This document shows, in pieces, positions 1-5,818 of a DNA stretch of 7,031 nucleotides (within the stretch, counting starts at the first letter, position 1; every line of letters begins with the position of its first letter). The notes under the pieces were generated by a model. The model worked only from the letters and a program-made list of their open reading frames with translations, was not told the origin of the DNA and did not search any database. The DNA lies in the NCBI RefSeq assembly GCF_903643065.1, contig NZ_CAHJWX010000093.1:1-7031 (forward strand), given 5' to 3'. The translations under genes and the position numbers were made by a program. Source of the DNA: Sphingomonas bacterium (GTDB lineage: Bacteria; Pseudomonadota; Alphaproteobacteria; Sphingomonadales; Sphingomonadaceae).

Positions 1-71
1 CGCGCCGCGACCTCGCGCGGCGGACGGCCGGCGCACAACGTGCGCCAGGCGCGATCGGCGGTGCCGCGCAT
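1..71 (-). CDS. Partial start of next early-operon gene, unknown function
   Basis: An ATG overlaps the stop codon of the MuB-like gene by one base (TGATG, 73-69), and the frame stays open to the window edge. The visible 23 codons read M-R-G-T-A-D-R-A-W-R and later RPPREVAA. Such an overlap is typical of a translationally coupled downstream gene, and early genes of transposable phages usually continue after B. The stretch PPREVAA could be the beginning of a helix-turn-helix, but too little is present to assign a family. The plus-strand frame over the same bases looks like a shadow. It is called as a gene on position and open frame only. Confidence 0.45.
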   Translation of the reverse strand, partial: MRGTADRAWRTLCAGRPPREVAA

Positions 72-1009
72 CACAGGCCCGCCAACCGCACGTTGCGCTG
101 CTTCGCCGCGTCGCGCAGCAGCTCCAGCGTCAAGCCGCCACCGGCCATCAGCGCTACCTCCAGCGTCATCGTCACCTCGCGCAGCGCGCCAAGCAGGTTG
201 CCGATACGGGTCAGGAAGGCGCGCTGGCGCTCGTCGGCGATGCCCCATGCCGCGAACAGCGCGTCCAGGTCGCCGGGCATCGGGCCCATCTGGACGAGCG
301 GGAGCGAGATGCGGCTGCTGACCTGCGCGAGCGCGCTGCGCTTGCTGTCCAGCTGCCCCACAACCTTCTCATTGCCGAGCAGCGCCACGCCGACACCGGT
401 GGCATCGTGCCAGCTGCGCAGCTCGTTCAGCGCCTTGTCGGTCAGCTCCTGCGCCTCGTCCACGACGATCAGCCCGCGTCGGCCCGCAACCTTCGCCTTG
501 ATCTGACGCGACAGCTGCTGCGGGCTGCCCTTGATCTCGCCGAGCCCGATCGCGGCGGCGACCTCGATCGCCATGGTCGCGACGCCGGCGGTCGACGGCG
601 CCATCGTCGCCAGCCACACGTTCGGGTCGCGCGCGGCGAAGCGGCGCACGGTCTTCGTCTTGCCGACGCCGGGCGTGCTGACGATCAGCACCATCTTGCC
701 CGACTGCGCCCATTGCAGCAGCTGCCAAAGCCGCGTCGCGGTCGGCGTGTCGTACCATTCGGGCACCTGCGGCGCGTCCATCGCGATCTCGGCTTGGACG
801 CTGAGCCGGTCGCGATAGGCGAGCACCTTGACCGCCACGGGATCGTTGCGGCCCTCGTATTTGCCCGACGTGAACAGCGACAGCGTCGACTGCGCCACGT
901 CCGTGAAGCCGGCGAGGTCCGCCCAGCTATGCCCCGTGTCCGCCTTGTGGGCGCTCAGCCACGTCCGGGCCTCGACCTCGACCGGGCTGTTTTCCGATGC
1001 CAATTCCAT
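71..1009 (-). CDS. MuB-like AAA+ ATPase, transposition target-capture protein
   Basis: This 312-aa protein has the same length as phage Mu B. Residues about 15-70 form a helix-turn-helix-like N-terminal region (SWADLAGFTDVAQSTLS). An AAA+ core follows: Walker A is TPGVGKTKT with K117 and T118, Walker B is LIVVDEAQEL with D184 and E185, a sensor-1-like N213 lies in ALLGNEKV, and R233 (SSRIS) is a candidate arginine finger. The last 65 residues are helical, as in the MuB C-terminal domain. By family knowledge, MuB forms ATP-dependent filaments on target DNA, delivers the target to MuA and stimulates strand transfer. Its position downstream of the transposase fits. The ATG at 1009 has a good ribosome binding site (AAGGAAG at 1017-1023, spacing 7). 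The fold is certain; the role rests on family and context. Confidence 0.9.
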   Translation of the reverse strand: MELASENSPVEVEARTWLSAHKADTGHSWADLAGFTDVAQSTLSLFTSGKYEGRNDPVAVKVLAYRDRLSVQAEIAMDAPQVPEWYDTPTATRLWQLLQWAQSGKMVLIVSTPGVGKTKTVRRFAARDPNVWLATMAPSTAGVATMAIEVAAAIGLGEIKGSPQQLSRQIKAKVAGRRGLIVVDEAQELTDKALNELRSWHDATGVGVALLGNEKVVGQLDSKRSALAQVSSRISLPLVQMGPMPGDLDALFAAWGIADERQRAFLTRIGNLLGALREVTMTLEVALMAGGGLTLELLRDAAKQRNVRLAGL

Positions 1010-1040
1010 GATAGTGCTTCCTTGCTTCCGTTGGAGCGGG

Positions 1041-1078
1041 CGGCCGCGCCGTTCGGGACTGCCATCCCGGCGCGGCCG
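1041..1078. repeat. GC-rich hairpin between the 79-aa gene and the MuB-like gene
   Basis: CGGCCGCGCC (1041-1050) and GGCGCGGCCG (1069-1078) are a perfect 10-bp inverted repeat. Inside it GGGA and TCCC (1055-1058, 1065-1068) can pair again around a 6-base loop. It lies in the only sizeable gap of the early operon, just after the 79-aa gene and about 30 bases before the MuB ATG. No T-tract follows on either strand, so an intrinsic terminator is not supported. It could affect mRNA stability or B expression, or be incidental in high-GC DNA. Confidence 0.4.
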
Positions 1079-1087
1079 TTCTTCGGG

Positions 1088-1327
1088 TCAGGCGGTCGCC
1101 CGCGTGCCGGTGACGATGAACGCGATGTCGAACCCGGCCCTCGCCATGATCGCCAGCTCGCCCGCGCGGGGATCGAGCGTCGTCCAGTCGATCTCCGACG
1201 CGTATTGGTAGGACGTGAGGCAAGCCGCCAGGCCGACCCGCGAGCAGGCGAGCCGCTGGCGCTCGACCTCGATCCGGCCGGGGATGCTGTCGTTGCTCGG
1301 CGCTTGTTCCTTGACGTGTAGTTCCAT
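1088..1327 (-). CDS. 79-aa Xre/Cro-like small protein between transposase and MuB-like gene
   Basis: Residues 18-27 (RIEVERQRLA) and 64-76 (AGFDIAFIVTGTR) match the start and end of the DNA-binding domain of the window's repressor (RLREERLRL at 8-16 and AGADVLYILTGRR at 55-67). The distance from the first arginine to the TG pair is 55 residues here and 56 there. The AG-D-(I/V)-x-(F/Y)-I-x-TG-x-R ending is common after Xre helix-turn-helix domains in phage regulators. The protein stops right after this motif, so it would be a stand-alone Cro-like DNA-binding protein. The central recognition-helix region is diverged and could have lost DNA binding. The gene starts 34 bases after the transposase stop, with a weak AGGA about 10 bases before the ATG. 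It could regulate the early operon; the exact role is not known. Confidence 0.7.
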   Translation of the reverse strand: MELHVKEQAPSNDSIPGRIEVERQRLACSRVGLAACLTSYQYASEIDWTTLDPRAGELAIMARAGFDIAFIVTGTRATA

Positions 1328-1361
1328 GGCGTCGTGATCCTGCTGTTGTTGGTCGGGTTGT

Positions 1362-3327
1362 TCAGTCGACCGGCCGCAACCGGGCGAGCCCGGCGGTGAA
1401 GCGGTCGATGAAGGCGGGTTGCGCGGGCGCGGCGACGGCCTGCTCGGAGGGCTTGAGCGCGGCGGCGGTGTTGCCGCGATGGCGGACGGGCCGGATCACG
1501 CCGGCGTCGGGCGGCGGGCGTCGGCGCGCCCGCGTAGATCGCGGCGAGCTGGTCAATGCGCAGCAGGTTCGCCGCCGCCTTTTCCTCCCGGACCTTGCGA
1601 TCGTGATCCTTCTCCAGCTTGCGGCGCCTGACGGCGCTCGCCTGGTCGAAGAAGCCGTTTGCCGACCACACAGGAACAGCCCCGAAGTATTCGCCAGTCT
1701 GGAGATAGACGTGAACGTCGGCGTGAAGGTTTTCCGGGTCGAAGCGTAGCGTGACGACTTTCCCTGCCATGTCCGGCATGGCCGCCGACCAATAGACGTT
1801 GCCCGCCAAAGTGATGGCGCCCGTGTCTTTATTGCAACGGCGGTCGATCGCCTCCAGCAGCGCCCGGCGCAGCTGCTCGGGCCGCGCCCGGCCGATCGGC
1901 GACACCTCGTAGGACGCCGCGAACGCCGCGTCGAAGCTCCCGCCCTTCGCCATCTCCGTCCGCCGGCCCTCGCGCGCGTTGTGGGCGGCGATGCGGCGCG
2001 CGACGTGCGCCCGAAACTCGGCGATCGGGATGGCCCGCTCGCGATAGTTCTCGGGCTTCGCGTCCGGGCGGTTGCCCGTATAGGCGCCCGCCACCGCCGG
2101 ATGCTTGGCGATGTCCTCGCACAGGTCGCGCCACGCGCGCTCGATCGGCTTGGACGAGCCGCGATAGGGCAGCGTCCAATGCACCTGCACGCCGAGCGCG
2201 GTCAGGACGCCGGTCGCGTCGGTGTCCTCCACCTTGAACCGGAACCGGGTCAGCGCGCCGCCGGTCAGCGCCTTGCTCGCGAACGCCCGGCCATTGTCCA
2301 TCACCGCGTGCGGCGGGATGCCATGGTCGCGGAACAAGTCAGCGAAGGCGAGCCGGGTCAGCAACGTGCTTTCCGTTTCGCCGATCCGATGCGCCAGCAG
2401 CTTGCGGAACGCCACGTCCTGGATGCCGACCATCACCGGCCGCCCGATCCGCCCGTCCTCCCACTGGACGAACACGTCGAAGGTATGGCCGTCGACGTTG
2501 ACCGCCTCCATCGCGTGAAGGTCGGCGACGCTGCGCAGCTGCGGGGGCACCGATCGGCGCGACCGTTCCTTGCCGTCGCGCTCGGACCGCTTGAGCGATA
2601 CGCTGATCTCCGCGTCCAGCCGCCGCTTGAGCGTGCGCGCGTCGGGGAGCGCGATGCCGTTCGGCCGGGCATAGTCCTCGACCAGGCGGTTGTAGCAGGC
2701 CGCGAACGCCGGCTTCTCGGCGCGCAGATAGTCGGTTTTCAGGAGGCGCAGCGCCTCCGCGTCGATCGCAACCGCCTTGCCGCCGCCGCGATAGCGCGGC
2801 GCCAGGCGCGGGAGCCGGTCGACGGGCGCGACGTCCCGAACCTCTTTGAACCAGCTAGCTATAGCTCGCTCGGACACGTTCCGGCGATCCGCGACAATCA
2901 CGATAGCCTTGGACTTCGTTACCCCGGCCGCTGAAAGCGTTTCCACCTCGCTGAGGATGGCGAGCCGTTCCTCTGCTCGCGCTTTCGTCGCTGCCGATTG
3001 GGTCTCAAATGCCGCCCATGTCTCACCGGTCGCGTCGGTCGCGTCGGTCGCATCATTGGCCGGGGCTGGTGCGGCGCGTCCATCGCTACGTCGCGCGCTT
3101 AATCGCGCTTGGGCTGCTACAGGCAGGAGACTGACGTGATACTCGGTTCCGCCGCCCCTAGACTTGCGAGCCCGGACTAGCTTTGCCCCGTCAGGGGCGA
3201 CCCGCTCCGCCCAACACTCCACCACCGCAAGGTCACGGACCCTGCGAGCGTCAACAGGCAGACCCGGCAAGCCGAGCTGCGCGATCTCCGCAGCAGAATA
3301 CCACCAAGAGACGGCGGTATTCGTCAC
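1362..3327 (-). CDS. MuA-like DDE transposase, interrupted by a frameshift near 1509
   Basis: The domains follow MuA order. Residues 8-70 are the Mu-type winged-helix end/enhancer-binding domain (SAAEIAQLGLPGLP, then RGGGTEYHVSLLP). About 105-245 matches the I-beta/gamma DNA-binding region. The catalytic core runs from about 270 to 410 with D279 (NVDGH), D344 (VMDNGRAF) and E396 (SKPIERAWR), spaced like MuA D269/D336/E392. A beta-barrel region lies at about 500-560, then a basic helical tail. The zero frame is convincing to A606 (codon 1512-1510). It then turns arginine/proline-rich and runs on without a stop to 955, across two other genes. Moving forward one base gives DAGVIRPVRHRGN and a stop at 1362, for a total of 654 aa against 663 for MuA. 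Translation starts at a GTG overlapping the upstream stop (GTGA), with GGAG nine bases upstream. Whether the shift is real, programmed or a sequencing error cannot be decided here. If real, it removes the tail that in MuA contacts MuB and ClpX. Confidence 0.9.
3031..3057. repeat. 9-bp tandem microrepeat inside the transposase linker
   Basis: CGCGTCGGT occurs twice in tandem (3031-3039, 3040-3048), followed by a degenerate third copy (3049-3057). On the coding strand it encodes DATDATDAT, residues 92-100, in the linker between the N-terminal end-binding domain and the next DNA-binding domain. Because the unit is a multiple of three, copy-number changes would lengthen or shorten the linker without breaking the frame. 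Confidence 0.7.
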
Positions 3328-3632
3328 CCGCGCCGGCTCCAGTACTCGTCCCAGGACTCGTGAGTTTCGAGGTCATACTCCGGGATATCGAAACCCCGCA
3401 TCTGTAGGACCTTGCCTACATAGTCGGCCTCATCTTCAGTGATCTGGCCAAGTACCCATTCTAGCAGACAATGGCGATCGTCCTCGTCAATGGCTGACCA
3501 TACGCCGTCGTACATGTAGTCGGCGGCCAACATTCTGATCAGCGCCTGCGGCACGTTTATGCCGAGAGAGCATCTGTTGGCGATGTGCTCAGCCCGTTGG
3601 TAAATCGCACTAGGCGATAGTGATGCCGTCAC
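3324..3632 (-). CDS. Hypothetical 102-aa acidic early protein
   Basis: I do not recognise a family. The protein begins MTASLSPSAIYQRAEHIANRC, has predicted helices through about residue 70, and ends in an acidic, aromatic stretch (ITEDEADYVGK, then ETHESWDEYWSRRG). No signal peptide, membrane segment or catalytic motif is visible. The GTG start at 3632 is well supported by AAAGGAG at 3641-3647 with 8 bases spacing. The gene therefore overlaps the last 23 bases of the ParB-like gene, and its own stop overlaps the transposase start as GTGA. Base composition is markedly lower in GC than the transposase core: I counted 31 of 60 in each of 3361-3420 and 3421-3480. That suggests a more recent acquisition. 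Tight packing argues that it is a real, co-translated early gene. Confidence 0.8.
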   Translation of the reverse strand: MTASLSPSAIYQRAEHIANRCSLGINVPQALIRMLAADYMYDGVWSAIDEDDRHCLLEWVLGQITEDEADYVGKVLQMRGFDIPEYDLETHESWDEYWSRRG

Positions 3633-4545
3633 CGATGATGCTCCTTTCTTTGAAGATTTTGATCAAGGCGAGAGCGTCAGTTGGGATCATCACCCTCGCA
3701 AGCTCGCAGTAAGTGGCTTGGCGCCGAGGTGCCGACATCATGGCGATAGCCCCGATGACGGTGGCATCGGGTCGCGTAGGATCGACGCGGTTGCCGGTGC
3801 TGCCCTCCAGCCCTGCTGCGACCATTACGGCTTGCATGTTCGGCCAATCAGGTCGCGACAGGATCAGCTCCGCGACGCGGGCGCGGGTATCGGTAGCTAG
3901 GCTGGCGAGCTTCGCCATCGCCTTCACGCTCTCGCCGAGCGGATGCGCGTTCAATTGAGCAAAGAGCCTAGGCAACGCCACGACGATCGCCGCGTGGATT
4001 TTACGATAATCCCGGACGGCACGGCCTTTTAAGCCGCAAGCGGCTCCAGCAGCGTCGTCTACGGCGCGAACCTCGCCGACAGGCGTATGGGCATCCGCTG
4101 CCCATACGATCCAGCGCGACCTTACAGCAGCAGACTGCTGACTAGCAGGCCCGCTAGGGACGACTGTCGCGGCGGCCTCACGCCAGCGCTCCATGATGTG
4201 GCAGGCGCGCTCGATCGGGCGCAGCACGCGCCGGTCCAGGTTCTCGGCGATCTGGAGCCTGCGCAGCTCATCGGCGCCGCTGGCCGGGCCGGCTTTCTCG
4301 ATCGTCTCGATCTCCGTCCAGCCGAGCGCGGCGGCGGCGCGCAGCCGATGCCGGCCGGCGATGACTGACCACTTCGCCTTGCTCGCATTGCCGTTCTGGC
4401 GAACCCAGATCGGCGACAGCAGCCCTTCCGCAGCCAGCCTCACCCGGAGACAGGCGATGGCGGCCTCATCGATCAGCCCGACATACTGATCGTCGGGAAG
4501 CTCGCCGATCGCCGCGATCGGTAGGAGGCGGGCGACTGGCGTCAC
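3610..4545 (-). CDS. ParB/Spo0J-like domain protein of the early operon
   Basis: The N-terminal 125 residues have the ParB fold pattern: a LLPIAAIGELPDD opening, IKxLxxSI-like text at 33-47 (LRVRLAAEGLLSPIWV), the GRHRLRAA box at 64-71 and IAENLDRRVLRPIE at 99-112. The last corresponds to the ENxxR segment that in ParB proteins takes part in nucleotide binding. A helix-turn-helix candidate lies at 169-187 (ACGLKGRAVRDYRKIHAAI), followed by a helical HPLGESVKAMAKLASL segment, also ParB-like. ParB proteins are CTP-dependent DNA clamps; some phage and plasmid relatives act as regulators or nucleases. There is no ParA partner here, so partitioning is unlikely as its only role. It starts with a GTG overlapping the Ner-like stop (GTGA). 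Its C-terminal third is lower in GC. A regulatory or DNA-handling role in early lytic growth is inference. Confidence 0.85.
   Translation of the reverse strand: MTPVARLLPIAAIGELPDDQYVGLIDEAAIACLRVRLAAEGLLSPIWVRQNGNASKAKWSVIAGRHRLRAAAALGWTEIETIEKAGPASGADELRRLQIAENLDRRVLRPIERACHIMERWREAAATVVPSGPASQQSAAVRSRWIVWAADAHTPVGEVRAVDDAAGAACGLKGRAVRDYRKIHAAIVVALPRLFAQLNAHPLGESVKAMAKLASLATDTRARVAELILSRPDWPNMQAVMVAAGLEGSTGNRVDPTRPDATVIGAIAMMSAPRRQATYCELARVMIPTDALALIKIFKERSIIGDGITIA
3641..3647 (-). promoter_or_regulatory. Strong ribosome binding site for the 102-aa gene
   Basis: The minus strand reads AAAGGAG, then 8 bases (CATCATCG), then GTG at 3632. This near-consensus site lies inside the ParB-like coding sequence. 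It fixes the GTG start of the downstream gene and the 23-base overlap. Confidence 0.75.
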
Positions 4546-4808
4546 GCGGCGGCGGCCTGCATCGCCTCGGCGAGCGCCGCCTTCACGGCGTCGGTAATGG
4601 GGAGATCGTCTTCGACAATCACCCCATCTTTCAAGCCAAGCGCGACGGCCACCTTGTGCGCGTCGCCTCGATTGCCTTTGAGGCGACCATAGAGGACGCC
4701 GCGCACTACCGCGCGAGCGACGCCAAGCTCTATCGCAACGTCCCCATGTGTCTTCCCAATACGGGACAGGGCCGACTGAACCGCTTCCACACCGTCGCGC
4801 TTTGCCAT
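4542..4808 (-). CDS. Ner-like helix-turn-helix regulator, first gene of early operon
   Basis: This 88-aa protein carries a helix-turn-helix at about residues 15-45 (IGKTHGDVAIELGVARAVVRG), followed by a second helical unit (AHKVAVALGL) and an acidic/alanine-rich tail. In Mu, Ner is a small helix-turn-helix protein encoded first in the early operon that down-regulates early and repressor transcription. Position, size and fold match that role, although I see no clear sequence identity with Mu Ner itself. The ATG at 4808 is preferred over an in-frame GTG at 4817. The purine-rich AGGTG at 4815-4819 is 6 bases from the ATG but overlaps the GTG. The stop overlaps the start of the ParB-like gene (GTGA). 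The divergent promoter region lies directly upstream. Confidence 0.8.
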   Translation of the reverse strand: MAKRDGVEAVQSALSRIGKTHGDVAIELGVARAVVRGVLYGRLKGNRGDAHKVAVALGLKDGVIVEDDLPITDAVKAALAEAMQAAAA

Positions 4809-4814
4809 ATCATA

Positions 4815-4819
4815 CACCT
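4815..4819 (-). promoter_or_regulatory. Ribosome binding site deciding the start of the Ner-like gene
   Basis: AGGTG on the minus strand precedes the ATG at 4808 by 6 bases. Because it overlaps the in-frame GTG at 4817-4815, the GTG is unlikely to be the initiation codon. Confidence 0.55.
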
Positions 4820-4822
4820 ACG

Positions 4823-4860
4823 CCGCACGTTTGTGCTATTTGTAACGAATGGACGTGCGG
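4823..4860. promoter_or_regulatory. Candidate operator: inverted repeat in the divergent switch region
   Basis: CCGCACGT (4823-4830) and ACGTGCGG (4853-4860) are perfect 8-bp inverted copies, 30 bp centre to centre, or about three helical turns. The left arm also forms a compact palindrome, GCAC-GTTT-GTGC (4825-4836). A smaller one, TGCG-GTA-CGCA (4856-4866), overlaps the right arm. The 72-bp gap separates the repressor and the Ner-like gene, where a Mu-type phage keeps its lysis/lysogeny operators. Binding by the repressor, the Ner-like protein or both is inferred from position. Confidence 0.6.
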
Positions 4861-4867
4861 TACGCAA
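4839..4867 (-). promoter_or_regulatory. Candidate early promoter (leftward)
   Basis: On the minus strand TTGCGT (4867-4862) and TACAAA (4844-4839) are separated by exactly 17 bases. They match the sigma-70 boxes at 3 to 4 of 6 positions each. The right arm of the inverted repeat falls inside the spacer and the left arm just downstream of the -10, so a protein bound there would block initiation. No equally good rightward promoter for the repressor gene was found. Confidence 0.5.
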
Positions 4868-4880
4868 TCGCGAAAGGGGA

Positions 4881-5573
4881 ATGAAATTGTCGATTGGCGC
4901 ACGACTGCGCGAAGAGCGGCTTCGGCTCGGGCTCAGCCAGGAGGCCTTCGCGAGCCTCGCCGGCCTTTCGAAACGCGTTCAGCTGAAATGGGAGAAAGAC
5001 GAGTCGGCACCCTCAGCTCCAATCCTTCGCGCTTTCGCGGAAGCCGGAGCGGACGTGCTCTACATTCTCACCGGCCGGCGCACCGTGAACACGCCCTTCA
5101 ACACCGCGTCGATGATCGAGGCTGAGCTTGCCACGGCTCGGGCGGAGATCGTGCATCCCCCACGGCATGCAGGCGAGACGGCCGAGCAGGCCGAGCGCCG
5201 TGTGCTGGACTGGCACGCCAATAGCTTGAGCACGATCCTCAAGTTCGATACGCGGATCGTGCCGGAGGGGCTGGCGGGTGACGTCGCGCAGCTGCTGGAA
5301 GTTATCACCGACCCGGAGCGTCGTGCCGCCTTCCGCGCTTCCTACGGTGCCGACCGTCGCGAACGCCGGCGTTCGATGAAGCGCGAGATCGCAATCCATC
5401 TCGCCGAAACACCACATGATGCCAGCGACACCGTCCGGACGATGCTCGCCGACATCGGCTTAGAGCATGGGGTCCCGATTAGCTCCCTGATCGAGCTGTT
5501 TCATGAGATTGCCGAAGAGGCGGAGGAGCGTTACAAGCCCGACCGGCGCCGTCCACTGGAGCCCGCTCGCTAG
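4881..5573 (+). CDS. Xre-family regulator, candidate prophage immunity repressor
   Basis: This 230-aa protein has an N-terminal Xre helix-turn-helix at residues 5-67 (IGARLREERLRLGLSQEAF, LSKRVQLKWEKDESAP, AGADVLYILTGRR). A helical C-terminal region of about 150 residues follows, rich in charged residues (WHANSLSTIL, DPERRAAFRASYG, LIELFHEIAEEAEERYKP). I see no S24/LexA-type autocleavage domain, so induction by RecA-stimulated self-cleavage is not supported. It is transcribed away from the early operon across a 72-bp operator region and lies between that operon and the proposed phage end, the position of Mu c. The frame is open further upstream to 4656, but that would cover the Ner-like gene. 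AAAGGGGA immediately precedes the ATG at 4881 with almost no spacing, so a TTG at 4887 is an alternative start. Repressor function is inferred from fold and position. Confidence 0.85.
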   Translation: MKLSIGARLREERLRLGLSQEAFASLAGLSKRVQLKWEKDESAPSAPILRAFAEAGADVLYILTGRRTVNTPFNTASMIEAELATARAEIVHPPRHAGETAEQAERRVLDWHANSLSTILKFDTRIVPEGLAGDVAQLLEVITDPERRAAFRASYGADRRERRRSMKREIAIHLAETPHDASDTVRTMLADIGLEHGVPISSLIELFHEIAEEAEERYKPDRRRPLEPAR

Positions 5574-5595
5574 CGACGGCGCGCACGATCAGGTA
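5569..5595 (+). repeat. Direct repeat copy 1 (GCTAGCGA...CAGGTA) before small gene 1
   Basis: GCTAGCGA, 13 bases, then CAGGTA recurs at 5782-5808 with the same spacing; 19 of 27 positions agree. In both copies the TAG inside GCTAGCGA is the stop of the preceding gene. CAGGTA sits 10-11 bases before the ATG of the next one and supplies a likely ribosome binding site. Confidence 0.7.
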
Positions 5596-5606
5596 GGGTG
5601 GCCACC

Positions 5607-5786
5607 ATGCCGAAGCACGATCCCGACCCCGCCGATCGGCTCAATCACTTCGCAGGGAAATTGGGACTGCGCCTTGTTCAGCGCGCCACCGATGCGGAAC
5701 GCGAGGTCGCGCTTGCAAAGCTGAACCGGCGTCGCTCGTCATCCCAATCCGATGATGAGCCGGGCTCCTCCGCTACCGTCGGCTAG
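5607..5786 (+). CDS. Small protein 1 of a DPDPADRL pair, 59 aa, unknown function
   Basis: The protein begins MPKHDPDPADRLNHFAGKLG, has a predicted amphipathic helix through about residue 42 (ATDAEREVALAKLNRRR), and ends in a low-complexity serine/acidic tail. I do not recognise a family. Residues 5-12, DPDPADRL, recur at the same position in the next gene with five of eight codons changed, all synonymously. That supports translation of both. The ATG at 5607 has AGGTAGGG upstream (5591-5598). A GTG at 5598 is in frame but overlaps that site. It follows the repressor by 33 bases on the same strand and may be co-transcribed with it. A role in lysogeny, immunity or repressor modulation is possible from position only. 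Confidence 0.7.
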   Translation: MPKHDPDPADRLNHFAGKLGLRLVQRATDAEREVALAKLNRRRSSSQSDDEPGSSATVG

Positions 5787-5808
5787 CGAAGCTCGGGTCG
5801 AACAGGTA
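5782..5808 (+). repeat. Direct repeat copy 2 (GCTAGCGA...CAGGTA) before small gene 2
   Basis: This is the second copy, 213 bases after the first. It contains the stop codon of small gene 1 and the likely ribosome binding site of small gene 2. The similarity continues into both coding starts through DPDPADRL, consistent with an old tandem duplication. Confidence 0.7.
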
Positions 5809-5818
5809 TGCTCCCATG

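Noticed and set aside
407..1321. 304-codon plus-strand open frame
   Set aside because: It is antisense to the MuB-like and 79-aa genes. Its arginine/alanine/leucine-rich translation has no domain, as expected of an open frame opposite a high-GC gene.
955..1361. Continuation of the transposase zero frame past the proposed end, giving a 790-aa protein
   Set aside because: The translation after residue 606 is arginine/proline-rich and overlaps the 79-aa gene and the start of the MuB-like gene, both of which have better coding signals. The MuA-like tail lies in the neighbouring frame.
1981..2934. 317-codon plus-strand open frame
   Set aside because: It lies opposite the transposase catalytic core, which has unambiguous DDE motifs. 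The plus-strand translation has the same shadow composition.
4656..4880. Upstream extension of the repressor to a start at 4656
   Set aside because: It would run through the Ner-like gene and the divergent control region. The Xre domain starts naturally at 4881, after a purine-rich site.
4881..5573. LexA/CI-type self-cleaving repressor
   Set aside because: The C-terminal half shows no S24 peptidase features such as an Ala-Gly cleavage site followed by the serine/lysine catalytic context.
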